A DNA stretch of 64,000 nt from Rhodococcus rhodochrous (GCF_900187265.1 NZ_LT906450.1:1355444-1419443), one strand, 5' to 3'. Positions 23,262 through 33,048 are shown, numbered from the stretch's first letter. The notes: generated by a model not told the origin, from the letters alone. Numbers and translations: made by a program.

Positions 23262-24725
23262 GTGCTTCTTCGAGATGTGGTGGAGGCGCCGGGGCTCGGA
23301 ATCGGTGTACTGCACGGCGACGCGGAGGCCCTGAGCCGTCCCGTGCTGCGCGCGTGCACCACCGACATGCCCGACCCCACGCGCTACGTCAGCGCAGGCT
23401 CGCTCGTGTTCACCGGCCTGGTGTGGCGGCGCTCCGCCGAGGACTCCGACCTGTTCGTCAAACGGCTCGTCCGAGCGGGGGTGACGGCGATGGCCGCCGG
23501 CGAGGCCCTGCACGGCCGCGTACCCGACGACGTGGTCGAGGCGTGTGCACGACACCGCATGCCGCTGCTGGTCGTGCCCGACGAGATGCCGTTCAGCCGG
23601 GTCATCGAGTACATGACCGGGCAGATGGCCGGGGCCCGGATGGATCGTCTGCAGACGGGACTGGCGCGGCAGCGGCAATGGCTCGCCGCCGTCGCCGACG
23701 GTCGGAGTGTGGGGGAGCTGCTCGACGGACTCGCGCAGCAGCTCGGGGTGGAATCGGCGCTGATCACCTCCACGGGAGTGACCGTCGCGGGAGGCGCCGA
23801 GCTCGACGAGACCGAACTCGACCGGATCACCGCAGCCGCGCTGACCGCCGACCGCTTTCCACTGCGGCTCGCGGGCGACCTCACCGTCCTGCCGGTGGGA
23901 CGCGGACTGACGGACCGGATCGACGCGTGGTTCCTGGTGATCCGGCACGACGAGAGCGGACCGGAGTGCGTCGAGGCGTTCTCCGAGCTCGCCGCGGTGG
24001 TCGCTCTCGATCGGATCCGGCGCGACGAACGGCGCCGGGTGGCATGGGAGATCACCGACCGGACCCCGACCGTGCGCGCTGCGGACTCGCGGGTCGCGGT
24101 GGTGGCCGAGGCCGAGGGCCGGATCTCGTCGGACGTCCTGCGCGGTCTCGTCGAGGACGTCCTGGACGGAGCGGTCACGTCGATCGACGCGGCGAACAGG
24201 GTGGTCGCCCCGGCGATCGGCAGCGACGTCGATGTGGCACGGCTGTTGAGCCGACGCCTCGGGCGTCTCGCGCCGGCGTTGCGCGGCGACCGGATGTTCG
24301 TCGGTGTCGGCGGGCAGAGTTCCGACGACGACCCGGCGGGCGCGGTCCGCGCGGCATCGTCGGCATGCGCTGCAGCACACAATGATCCGGGTCCGGTGTC
24401 GGTGCGACGCGCCGAACTCGATTCGGCGCTCGACCTGTTGTCGACCCTGCCCGACGAACTGCGGCGTGCCTACGCCGACCGGCTGCTCGGGGATGTCGTC
24501 GAACACGACCGGCGCACCGATGCGGGTCTGCTCGCGACCCTCGAGGCATTCCTCGACTGCGACGGATCGTGGCGGCGCACGGCCGATCGACTGCACGTGC
24601 ACCTGAACACGGTCCGCTACCGCATCGGACGGGTCGAAGCGCTCACCGGGCGTTCCCTCGCGCGCACCGGTGACCGCTTCGACCTGTATCTCGCGCTGCG
24701 TTCCTTGGAACCCGCGCTCGCGTGA
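23262..24725 (+). CDS. PucR-family purine catabolism regulator
   Basis: A 487-aa regulator. N-terminal PucR purine-catabolism domain (PF07905, about 1-120), a GGDEF-like/CdaR middle region, and a C-terminal HTH_30 (about 430-485) with the hallmark TADRLHVHLNTVRYRIGRVE pattern. The GTG at 23262 is chosen because a perfect AGGAGG ends 8 bases before it; a much longer upstream reading crosses the divergent operon. PucR proteins respond to purine-breakdown metabolites such as allantoin. It is divergent from the deaminase-xdh operon and convergent with urate oxidase. Confidence 0.9.
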   Translation: MLLRDVVEAPGLGIGVLHGDAEALSRPVLRACTTDMPDPTRYVSAGSLVFTGLVWRRSAEDSDLFVKRLVRAGVTAMAAGEALHGRVPDDVVEACARHRMPLLVVPDEMPFSRVIEYMTGQMAGARMDRLQTGLARQRQWLAAVADGRSVGELLDGLAQQLGVESALITSTGVTVAGGAELDETELDRITAAALTADRFPLRLAGDLTVLPVGRGLTDRIDAWFLVIRHDESGPECVEAFSELAAVVALDRIRRDERRRVAWEITDRTPTVRAADSRVAVVAEAEGRISSDVLRGLVEDVLDGAVTSIDAANRVVAPAIGSDVDVARLLSRRLGRLAPALRGDRMFVGVGGQSSDDDPAGAVRAASSACAAAHNDPGPVSVRRAELDSALDLLSTLPDELRRAYADRLLGDVVEHDRRTDAGLLATLEAFLDCDGSWRRTADRLHVHLNTVRYRIGRVEALTGRSLARTGDRFDLYLALRSLEPALA

Positions 24726-24778
24726 GCGACATCCGTCGTGGCCGCGTGAGCGACATCCGTTGCCGCGCCGCGTGAGCG
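24720..24778. repeat. 2.5 direct repeats across the pucR stop codon
   Basis: GCGTGAGCGACATCCGT occurs at 24720-24736 and again at 24744-24760, with a 9-base partial copy at 24770-24778 (spacing 24 and 26 bp). The first copy includes the PucR TGA stop. The repeats fill the whole 54-bp gap to the convergent urate oxidase gene and look like local duplication of a gene end. Confidence 0.7.
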
Positions 24779-24779
24779 G

Positions 24780-25700
24780 TCACATGATGCCGGTGTAGGG
24801 CTCCCAGGCGATGCCGGCATCGGGGGCGTCCTCGCGCAGCACGCTCGCTTGGATGAGTCCGTAGGGCCGGTCGTCGGCGTGGAAGACCTCACCGGCGTTC
24901 TCGACTCCGAAACGTGCCAGGTCGTAGAGGAAGTGGTGCTTGTTCGGTGCGGACAGGCGGATCTCGGCGATCGATGGGTACCGCTCGAGCACGGCGCGGC
25001 CGATCTCGTACAGGCTCTGCTGCAGGGCCTTCGAATGGAGGTTCGCGAACACCTCGAGGAGGGCGGCGCGCACGCCCGCGTACACGGTGTCCCAGTCCAC
25101 GTCGGTCGACGCGAACCGCCAGCGCGCCTGGAGACTCGTCGCCATGATGCGATCCTCCGCCGGTTCGAGAACCGTGTACGGGTCGGTGAGGAAGCCCTGG
25201 AACTCCGAGCCGGTGGACTTGAGGACGACGAGATCCTTCAGACCGCCGACCACCCATTCGCGTCGGTCGGTCCCGGTGCCCTCGACGGTGATCGCGGCGG
25301 TGCGGACCTCGGATCCCTTGCGCGTCCAGGTGTGGTCGTGCTCGGCACCGTCGACGACGACCCGCTCCCAGGCGTACTCCTCGATCTCGATGCGCGCGGA
25401 GCGGACGGGTTCGACGTCGTCGACGAAATGCCGCGCGAGCGCGAGACCGTACTCCTCGATGAACTCGACGCCCTTCTCCTTGGCGTAGGAGTAGATGGTC
25501 TGCTTCTGACTGTCGGTGGGCAGCACCGTGCCCTGATCACCCTCGAGATGCGCGGCGTCGAAATCGCCGTGCAGGCAGGACGAGACGTTCAGGTCGCGGA
25601 TCTCGTGCCGGTCGGTGTCACGCACGATGCGCACCACCCGGTTCTCGGCCTTGCCGTAGCGGTGCGGTCCGAGGACGATCTTGCCGGTCAGTTCGGTCAT
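24780..25700 (-). CDS. uox: urate oxidase (uricase)
   Basis: A 306-aa cofactor-free uricase of normal length with two T-fold domains. Recognisable segments are YGKAENRVVRIVRD, VLPTDSQKQTIYSYA (catalytic Thr) and the C-terminal SAPNKHHFLYDLARFG with the NKHH motif. It converts urate and O2 to 5-hydroxyisourate plus H2O2. ATG at 25698-25700 follows GGGAG; a long extension to 26594 overlaps two other genes and is rejected. It is last in the operon uraD-uraH-uox. Confidence 0.95.
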   Translation of the reverse strand: MTELTGKIVLGPHRYGKAENRVVRIVRDTDRHEIRDLNVSSCLHGDFDAAHLEGDQGTVLPTDSQKQTIYSYAKEKGVEFIEEYGLALARHFVDDVEPVRSARIEIEEYAWERVVVDGAEHDHTWTRKGSEVRTAAITVEGTGTDRREWVVGGLKDLVVLKSTGSEFQGFLTDPYTVLEPAEDRIMATSLQARWRFASTDVDWDTVYAGVRAALLEVFANLHSKALQQSLYEIGRAVLERYPSIAEIRLSAPNKHHFLYDLARFGVENAGEVFHADDRPYGLIQASVLREDAPDAGIAWEPYTGIM

Positions 25701-25705
25701 GGTGG

Positions 25706-26029
25706 TCAGCTCCCGCGGTAGGTGGAATACGAATAGGGCGACAGGAGGAGCGGCACGTGGAAGTGGCTGCTGCCTTTCGGGATGCGGAAGGTGACGGTCA
25801 CCTCCGGATAGAAGGACGCGACTTCGCGGCGCGAGAACCAGTCGCCGGTGGCGAAGGTCAGGTGGTAGGTGCCCTCGGGCAATGGATCGGTGAAACCGGT
25901 GAGGCGGCCGTCGTCGTCGGTGACGCCGGCGCCCAGCGAGGTTCCGTGCGTGTCGGTGAGGGTGACGTGCAACCCCACCGCGGGTGCACCGGCCGTCGCG
26001 TCGAGGACGTGGGTACTCAGGGTGTTCAT
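25706..26029 (-). CDS. uraH: 5-hydroxyisourate hydrolase (transthyretin-like)
   Basis: A 107-aa protein beginning LSTHVLDATAG and ending YSYSTYRGS. Both ends are signature motifs of HIU hydrolases: His in STHVLD, Arg in the middle, and the C-terminal YRGS tetrapeptide that separates them from vertebrate transthyretins. It hydrolyses 5-hydroxyisourate to OHCU. ATG overlaps the uraD stop as ATGA, and the stop is 6 bp before the uricase ATG. Confidence 0.95.
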   Translation of the reverse strand: MNTLSTHVLDATAGAPAVGLHVTLTDTHGTSLGAGVTDDDGRLTGFTDPLPEGTYHLTFATGDWFSRREVASFYPEVTVTFRIPKGSSHFHVPLLLSPYSYSTYRGS

Positions 26030-26532
26030 GCGCGGCTCCCTGCGGTCTCGATGACGATCCGCTCGAGGCGGAGCCGGGTGATCTCGGCGAGCGCCGCACG
26101 CATCTCGGCCTTCTCGCTCTCCGGGTCGTTGCCGAGGCGACGTTCGAGGATCTCCAGCAGTTCCGGCGCCGTGCGGCCGGCGGCGCGGACGAGGTAGACG
26201 TGCCCGAACCGTTCCTCGTATTCGCGGTTGCCGGCGGCGAGCCGGTCGAGGATGTCGGCGTCGGCCGTGGCGACGGCGGACTGCTCGCGACGGGAAGCAG
26301 CGTGTTCGCTGCGTTCGCCGATGCGCGGGTGGCCGGCGAGAGCGTCGGCGAGGTCGTCACCGTCGAGGTTCTCGGCCGCGGCAGCGGCGGTGGTGAGCAG
26401 CACGGTGCGTGAACCGAACGGGCGCGCCGCGACGACGGAGTGCGCCCATGTCCGGCTCGAGCAGCAATCGAGCAACAGTGCGATGGCCTCGTCCTCGGGC
26501 ATCGCATCGAACCGGGCCGTTGTGAGCTGCAC
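26026..26532 (-). CDS. uraD: OHCU decarboxylase
   Basis: A 168-aa protein with family motifs: an early CCSSRTWA (catalytic His is replaced by position-specific variants nearby), HPRIGERS with the conserved catalytic-region His, and the GNREYEERFGHVYLVRAAGR stretch near residue 103. It decarboxylates 2-oxo-4-hydroxy-4-carboxy-5-ureidoimidazoline to S-allantoin. The GTG start follows AGGAGG with ideal spacing. It is first in the uraD-uraH-uox operon, whose enzymes act in the reverse of gene order. Confidence 0.92.
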   Translation of the reverse strand: MQLTTARFDAMPEDEAIALLLDCCSSRTWAHSVVAARPFGSRTVLLTTAAAAAENLDGDDLADALAGHPRIGERSEHAASRREQSAVATADADILDRLAAGNREYEERFGHVYLVRAAGRTAPELLEILERRLGNDPESEKAEMRAALAEITRLRLERIVIETAGSRA

Positions 26533-26670
26533 GGACCCTCCTTTCGTCGGTGCATTCGATACTGTCCGGTGGGCGTGCGGCGGGGGAGGTGCAAGCGCTA
26601 CAGAGTTCGGTTCGCCGCGGGTGCGCCGGTTGGATGATCGGCCAACGAGGTGGTTGCGTCTTGAACGTTA

Positions 26671-26707
26671 TTCTGGAATAGTTCCAGTTATTGGATTTAT
26701 TCCAGAA
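26671..26707. promoter_or_regulatory. tandem operator between uraD and the 26754 gene
   Basis: Two 15-bp sites lie 18 bp apart: CTGGAA-TAG-TTCCAG (26673-26687, perfect dyad) and the related TTGGATTTATTCCAG (26691-26705). The outer ends also form a perfect 10-bp inverted repeat, TTCTGGAATA (26671-26680) with TATTCCAGAA (26698-26707). They lie in AT-rich sequence 46 bp before the plus-strand gene and 139 bp before uraD, in the 221-bp divergent gap 26533-26753. A regulator binding here could control both directions; its identity is unknown. Confidence 0.65.
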
Positions 26708-26753
26708 AAAGTGGGCGACCCGGATGGGGTCGCAGGGTTGAAGGAGTGATCAC

Positions 26754-27146
26754 ATGTTCACCGCCGACCGTCCTCGAGCAGTGACGCTTCCGCCGGTCGT
26801 GCTCGGCGGACTGCGGCCTCTCTACCGGCAGATGGTCCGCAACAACGTTCCGGCCGCATCGTTCGAGCACACCGCCGGACGGGCCGTCTTCGAGGTCTGC
26901 CTGATCGCAGGAGAGCACGGCCCACAGCTGCAGGTCCGCGCCCGCGACTTCGGGATCGACTTCACGCTCGCGATGACTACGCACTTCCGTATCGCGCCCG
27001 TGATGAGCGACGACCAGTACCGCGCACTGTGCTCGGTACTCGCACCCGGCGCCGAACCGGCACCGGGCATCGTCCTCGACTTCCTGCAGCAGGTGGTCGT
27101 GCAGTCGCCCGCGGTGCTCGCGCGGACGCATACCTGCGCTGCCTGA
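26754..27146 (+). CDS. hypothetical protein divergent from the urate oxidase operon
   Basis: 130 aa with AAGGAG eight bases before its ATG and a good terminator 15 bp after its stop, so it is a well-bounded single gene. No family recognised. It is mainly soluble, with helical (GGLRPLYRQMVRNNVP) and strand-rich parts and a Cys near each end. It lies behind the tandem operators shared with uraD-uraH-uox, which suggests a role connected to urate breakdown, but function is unknown. Confidence 0.75.
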   Translation: MFTADRPRAVTLPPVVLGGLRPLYRQMVRNNVPAASFEHTAGRAVFEVCLIAGEHGPQLQVRARDFGIDFTLAMTTHFRIAPVMSDDQYRALCSVLAPGAEPAPGIVLDFLQQVVVQSPAVLARTHTCAA

Positions 27147-27161
27147 CGAGCACACGACGGT

Positions 27162-27195
27162 TCGAGCCCGGTGGGATCACTCCCGCCGGGCTCGA
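27162..27195. terminator. bidirectional hairpin terminator
   Basis: A 14-bp stem with one T-G pair (arms 27162-27175 and 27182-27195) and a 6-base loop, between the convergent 26754 gene and the sigma factor gene. Lacking a T-tract, as usual in high-GC actinobacteria. Confidence 0.75.
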
Positions 27196-27213
27196 CCCGT
27201 ATCGGAGCGGGCG

Positions 27214-28104
27214 TCAGAGCAGAGCCGTGTCGAGCGTGGTGATCGCCTCGGGATCCGCGATCACCTCGAGCGCCACGATGCGACCGTCCTCGACGGTGAA
27301 GCGGAACACCGACCGCACGATCCCGCCCGGCGCCCACGCCGCCCCGGGCACACCGTCGATCGTCGCGGGCACCGCGCCGCGTGCGCGGCCGTGGAAGGCG
27401 TGTGCCACCGCGTCGGCGCCGCGCAGTTCCGGCTCGAGTGCGGGGCCACCGTGCAGCCGGCCCGTCTCGGCGTTCGCTGCCGCCATGGTGTCGGCGCGGA
27501 GCACCACGTCGGGATCGAGCACCGCGAGCAGATCCTCGAAACGACCCTCGCGGGCCGCGACGAGGAAGGCGTCGACCACCCGACGCGGATCCCCGGCACC
27601 CGCCGACGCCGTACGTGCACCGCGCACGCGCCGCCGCGCACGACTGGCGAGCTGACGCGTCGCGGCAGCGGATCGGCCCACGACGGGCGCGATCTCGTCG
27701 AACGGCATGCCGAACATGTCGTGCAGCACGAAGGCGAGACGTTCGGCGGGACCGAGCGCGTCGAGGACCACCATCATCGCGATACCGATCGAATCCGCAA
27801 GCACCGCCTCGTCTTCCGGCGCCTCGGAGCTGTCGTTCCGTCGAGGCGGTTCGACGGGTTCGCCGACGACGATCTCGTGACGCGCCGAACGTGCGCGCAG
27901 CATGTCGAGACACACGCGGCTCATCACGGTGGTGAGCCAGCCGCCGAGATTGTCCACGGCGTCGGTGTCGGCGCGGGCAACCTTCAACCACGTCTCCTGC
28001 ACCGCATCGTCCGCCTCCGCAGCCGACCCCAGCATCCGGAAACCGACCGCGCGCAAGCGCTCGCGGTGTGCGTCGAACTCCCTCGCCAGAAATTCCTCGT
28101 CCAT
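27214..28104 (-). CDS. ECF41-type RNA polymerase sigma factor with SnoaL-like C-terminal domain
   Basis: A 296-aa extracytoplasmic-function sigma factor. Region 2 (about 8-75, with DDAVQETWLKVAR) and region 4 (about 115-170, with FVLHDMFGMPFDEIAPVVGRS) are followed by a 115-residue NTF2/SnoaL-like extension (FEDLLAVLDPDVVLRADT and a C-terminal DGRIVALEVIADPEAI). This is the ECF41/SigJ architecture, in which the extension regulates activity instead of an anti-sigma factor. ATG at 28104 is preferred; a GTG at 28113 is possible. The divergent carboxymuconolactone-decarboxylase-family gene is its classic partner. Confidence 0.9.
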   Translation of the reverse strand: MDEEFLAREFDAHRERLRAVGFRMLGSAAEADDAVQETWLKVARADTDAVDNLGGWLTTVMSRVCLDMLRARSARHEIVVGEPVEPPRRNDSSEAPEDEAVLADSIGIAMMVVLDALGPAERLAFVLHDMFGMPFDEIAPVVGRSAAATRQLASRARRRVRGARTASAGAGDPRRVVDAFLVAAREGRFEDLLAVLDPDVVLRADTMAAANAETGRLHGGPALEPELRGADAVAHAFHGRARGAVPATIDGVPGAAWAPGGIVRSVFRFTVEDGRIVALEVIADPEAITTLDTALL

Positions 28105-28107
28105 CGT

Positions 28108-28134
28108 CGTCACATTCTTCCGTCGGGATCCGTC
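28108..28134 (+). promoter_or_regulatory. predicted ECF41 promoter of the AhpD-like gene
   Basis: CGTCACA (28108-28114), 16 bases, then CGTC (28131-28134): a one-mismatch fit to the ECF41 consensus TGTCACA-N16/17-CGTC. It is followed by a 45-base leader to the ATG at 28180. Confidence 0.6.
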
Positions 28135-28142
28135 AAGGAAGT

Positions 28143-28169
28143 GACGGATCCCGAAGAACCGATGTGACA
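28143..28169 (-). promoter_or_regulatory. predicted ECF41 autoregulatory promoter
   Basis: Reading the minus strand, TGTCACA (28169-28163), 16 bases, then CGTC (28146-28143): a perfect match to the known ECF41 consensus. It points at the sigma factor gene, implying autoregulation with a leader of about 32 bases. Confidence 0.7.
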
Positions 28170-28179
28170 GGAGCAGACG

Positions 28180-28641
28180 ATGGAAGCACGAATGAACAAT
28201 CCCGTGATGGTGCTGCCCGGCACCCTCGACGCGTTGCAGGCCGCGGGCCGGACCTACGAGAGCACCGGGCTCCCGGCCCGCACGGTCCACCTGGTGCACC
28301 TGCGGGCCAGCCAGATCAACGGGTGCAGCTTCTGCGTGGAGATGCACACGCGTGAAGCACTGGACGACGGGGAGAGCATCGAGCGGCTCACGGCGGTCGC
28401 GGCCTGGCGCGAATCGCGACGGTTCACCGAGGCCGAGCGCGCCGCACTCGCGCTCACCGAGGCCGTCACGCGGATCGCCGACCGACCCGAGTCCGTCTCC
28501 GACGAGGTGTGGGACGCCGCGGCCGACATCTACGACGAGAAGCAACTGGCCGCGCTGGTCATGCAGATCGCGACGATCAACATGTGGAACCGGGTCAACG
28601 CCACGATCCGGCAACCGGCCGGAGTGGCACCCCGGAGCTGA
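28180..28641 (+). CDS. carboxymuconolactone decarboxylase-family (AhpD-like) protein
   Basis: A 153-aa CMD/AhpD-fold protein. The redox motif is in NGCSFCVEMHTREA (Cys-x2-Cys with the downstream His), near residue 47, so it is likely a peroxidase/disulfide-reductase-type member, not a true decarboxylase. The ATG at 28180 follows AGGAG. It is divergent from the ECF41 sigma factor and preceded by a predicted ECF41 promoter, the usual pairing for this sigma class. Confidence 0.9.
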   Translation: MEARMNNPVMVLPGTLDALQAAGRTYESTGLPARTVHLVHLRASQINGCSFCVEMHTREALDDGESIERLTAVAAWRESRRFTEAERAALALTEAVTRIADRPESVSDEVWDAAADIYDEKQLAALVMQIATINMWNRVNATIRQPAGVAPRS

Positions 28642-28647
28642 CATCAC

Positions 28648-28680
28648 GAACGGCCCGGCAGGAATCCTGCCGGGCCGTTC
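28648..28680. terminator. strong bidirectional terminator
   Basis: Perfect 16-base arms (28648-28663 and 28665-28680) around one base, 6 bp after the AhpD-like stop and before the convergent fumarase stop at 28709. The real loop is the central few bases. Confidence 0.85.
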
Positions 28681-28708
28681 GGGGTAGTGCGTCTACAGCG
28701 AGCCGGGT

Positions 28709-30406
<1,698 letters not shown>

Positions 30407-30666
30407 TGTTTCTCCTGGAAGAGGGCTGATGATCGCCGTACACGTTAGCGGCGCCGACGCAAGGCCTTGACAACGGGGCATGTGACGGACTCGACCTGCA
30501 GGCTGAATGTGACCTGCATCTCGCAACTTTCGGCGGCGTGTTTATGTCGCCGACAACCGGAAATCCCGAAAAGAAGTCGAGGCCGGAGTGTTCGCCGTCA
30601 CGGCGGCCGGCAGGCCCCGAACCGTACACTTGACCGGATGTTCGAGAGTTTCCGGAGGGATCGCAC

Positions 30667-31437
30667 GTGACCGTAGAAATCGAACGGTTGCCCTCGCCCG
30701 AGACCGGACGCCTGCCGTCGCTGGCCTGGCTTCCCCGTTTCCACGCCTGGATCGATGTCGCCGTCGTGATCGCGGTGCTCGTCACCACCAACCTGATCGC
30801 CCACTTCACCACGGCGTGGGCGTCGATCGCGACCGTGCCGATCGCAGCGTGCGTGCTGGTCGCGATGATGCGCCGACGCGGCATGCGCTGGTCGGAACTC
30901 GGTCTCTCCCCACGGCACTGGAAGAGGGGGACGCTCTATTCGGTAGCGGCCGTCGGCCTCGTCCTGACGGTGGTCGCAATCGGTATCGCCCTGCCGTTCA
31001 CCAGGCAGTTCTTCCTCTCCGAGCGCTACGCCACGATCTCCGGTGCCCTCGTCGCCTCGATGATCATCATCCCGCTCCAGACCGTCATCCCCGAAGAACT
31101 CGCCTTCCGCGGCGTACTCCACGGAACCCTCGAGCGGGTGTGGGGCGCACGCGGGGTCTTCGCCGCGGGATCCCTGCTGTTCGGCCTGTGGCACGTCGCC
31201 TCGTCGTTCGGTCTCACAGCGGGTAACGCCGGCCTCAGCGCCTTTCTCGGCGCCGGGCTGCTCGCACAGGTCGCCGGCATCGTCGGCGCCGTGATCGCGA
31301 CCGCTGCGGCGGGCTTCGTGTTCACGTGGCTGCGTCGCCGCAGCGGCAGCATCCTCGCGCCCATCGCGCTGCACTGGTCGCTCAACGGCGCCGGTGCCCT
31401 CGCCGCCGCGCTCGTCTGGCACGCCACACTCAACTGA
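30667..31437 (+). CDS. CPBP-family intramembrane metalloprotease (CAAX protease-like)
   Basis: 256 aa with about seven membrane segments. The ABI/CPBP motifs are present: EELAFRGVL (EExxxR), a downstream GLWHVAS (FxxxH-like) and a final IALHWSLN. In bacteria such proteins process membrane substrates or act in bacteriocin immunity. The GTG at 30667 follows GGAGGG. Its stop overlaps the next ATG (TGATG), so the two are co-translated. Confidence 0.88.
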   Translation: MTVEIERLPSPETGRLPSLAWLPRFHAWIDVAVVIAVLVTTNLIAHFTTAWASIATVPIAACVLVAMMRRRGMRWSELGLSPRHWKRGTLYSVAAVGLVLTVVAIGIALPFTRQFFLSERYATISGALVASMIIIPLQTVIPEELAFRGVLHGTLERVWGARGVFAAGSLLFGLWHVASSFGLTAGNAGLSAFLGAGLLAQVAGIVGAVIATAAAGFVFTWLRRRSGSILAPIALHWSLNGAGALAAALVWHATLN

Positions 31438-31961
31438 TGGCGCTGGCGGTCTGTCTCCTGTTCGACACCGAGACCGACCGCGCGATCCGGCGCCTGTGGG
31501 GCCGGCTCGAGGAGAGCGGTATCCCGACCCTGCTCACCCACACGCACCGCAAGCACGTGCCGCACCTGTCGTACGCGGTGCTGCGGACCTACGACCGGGC
31601 CGCCGTCGTCTCGGCTCTCGAGGACATACCCGACGGGGGACCGGTCCCGGTCTACATCGACACGCTCGGACTGTTCCGGCGCGGCCGGGCGTCGCTCGTG
31701 CCCGCCCCGTCGTCCGAACTCGTGCAGCGGCAGGACCGCGTCGTGCGTGTCGTGGAGACGACAGGAGCGGACCTGCACCGCTACTACGTCCCGGGGCGCT
31801 GGACCCCGCACTGTTCGCTGAGCCCTCGAACCCGGCGCGAGGAACTCGACCGTCTCGGTGCGGTCGTCTACGACGTGCTGCCGATCGAAGCGACACTCGA
31901 TCGCGCGGTGCTGATCGACACCGCCACCGGCGAGCACACGCCGCTACGGATGATCCCCTGA
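31437..31961 (+). CDS. 2H phosphoesterase (2'-5' RNA ligase family)
   Basis: 174 aa with two HxS/T motifs about 75-90 residues apart: HLSYAV and HCSLSP. These are the paired catalytic His signature of the LigT/2H phosphoesterase fold, which acts on 2',3'-cyclic or 2'-5' nucleotide phosphodiesters. It overlaps the CPBP gene stop by one base. It ends 7 bp before the convergent small gene at 31969. Confidence 0.8.
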   Translation: MALAVCLLFDTETDRAIRRLWGRLEESGIPTLLTHTHRKHVPHLSYAVLRTYDRAAVVSALEDIPDGGPVPVYIDTLGLFRRGRASLVPAPSSELVQRQDRVVRVVETTGADLHRYYVPGRWTPHCSLSPRTRREELDRLGAVVYDVLPIEATLDRAVLIDTATGEHTPLRMIP

Positions 31962-31968
31962 GGGAAAC

Positions 31969-32184
31969 TCACTCCTCGGGGTTCTCCACCCACGGCCCGT
32001 ACGGGGGCGGGCCCTCGCTCTGGATCTGCAGGCCGAAGTGCGGACAGTGCTTCCACACGTAGCCGTGCAGGACGTGTTCTTCCGACGTCGCGGTGTTCAT
32101 CAGTACGAGGTCGCCGCTGGGGCGGTGTTCGAGGGCGAAGCCGGACTCCCGCTGGTCGAGAACCCACCATTTCGCAGGGCTCAT
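31969..32184 (-). CDS. small conserved hypothetical protein
   Basis: 71 aa, ATG at 32182-32184 eight bases after GGAGG, which is much better than the GTG further upstream. Trp- and His-rich (KWWVLDQRESG, HVLHGYVWKHCPHFG), ending PPPYGPWVENPEE. Soluble, no signal or membrane segment, family not recognised. Confidence 0.7.
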   Translation of the reverse strand: MSPAKWWVLDQRESGFALEHRPSGDLVLMNTATSEEHVLHGYVWKHCPHFGLQIQSEGPPPYGPWVENPEE

Positions 32185-32268
32185 GTCGGTGTCCTCCGCA
32201 TGATCCGCTCGGCAGAAGCGCACCTCCACGTTAGCGCGGAAACCGTTCGTGATCGGCCGATTCGGCGA

Positions 32269-33048
32269 TCACGAACCGCTCAGCGCCCGGGCCGTCGCAT
32301 CGTCGGCGGGATAGAACGCCTCGATCGCCAGTTCCGAAACCGTCACGTCGAGCGGGGTCCCGAAGAGGGTGGTCGTGCTGAAGAACGACAACTCGCCGGC
32401 CTCGGTCCGCAACCGCATCGGCACGACCAGCGAATGCGGTTCGACCTCGTCGACCGGATCGTCGCAGGGATAACCGGCGAGTTCGTCGTACAGGCGCAGC
32501 AGGACGGGGTCGGCGGTCGCACCGATCTGATGTTGCAACCGGTCGAGCAGATGAGCGCGCCACTGTCCGAGATCGACGATGCGCGGCGCCAGTCCCCGCG
32601 GGTGCAACGTCAGTCGCAGTACGTTCACAGGCGGCTCCAGCAGTTCCGGAGCGCACCCCTCGACGAACACCCCGACGGCGTCGTTGGAATCGACCATCGT
32701 CCAGTGCCGGTCGACGACGAGGGCGGGAAAGGGGCGATGCGACGACAGGATTCGCGTGATCGCGTCGGATATCGCCGCCATCGGCAGGTCGCCGAGACGA
32801 TGCTCGGGGTAGACGGGCGCGTGTCCCGCCGCGACCAGGATGGTGTTGCGTTCGCGCAGCGGGATGTCCAATCGGTCGCTCAGTCTCAGGACGGTCGCGC
32901 GCGACGGACGGGACCGGCCGGTCTCGACGAAGCTCAGATGCCGCGACGAGATACCGGCGGTGTGGGCCAAGGACAGTTGGCTCAGGCCGCGCCGCTCGCG
33001 CCATGCCCGCAGCAGCGCTCCGGCGTGGGGAGTGTCGACCGTGGTCAT
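32269..33048 (-). CDS. XRE-family regulator with MmyB-like ligand-binding domain
   Basis: 259 aa. N-terminal HTH_31 (about 10-70: LRAWRERRGLSQLSLAHTAG followed by SSRHLSFVETGRSRPS) and a C-terminal MmyB-like PAS-type domain (about 95-255: VVDRHWTMVDSNDAV, VNVLRLTLHPRGLAPRI, SFFSTTTLFGTPLDVT). This is a very common actinobacterial regulator type that usually controls the divergent neighbour, here the DUF1330 gene at 33136. The 87-bp gap holds the shared promoters. Confidence 0.9.
   Translation of the reverse strand: MTTVDTPHAGALLRAWRERRGLSQLSLAHTAGISSRHLSFVETGRSRPSRATVLRLSDRLDIPLRERNTILVAAGHAPVYPEHRLGDLPMAAISDAITRILSSHRPFPALVVDRHWTMVDSNDAVGVFVEGCAPELLEPPVNVLRLTLHPRGLAPRIVDLGQWRAHLLDRLQHQIGATADPVLLRLYDELAGYPCDDPVDEVEPHSLVVPMRLRTEAGELSFFSTTTLFGTPLDVTVSELAIEAFYPADDATARALSGS

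Noticed and set aside
27147-27213. Attachment-site-like inverted repeat
   Set aside because: Explained better as the shared terminator of two convergent genes; no integrase or displaced gene end nearby.
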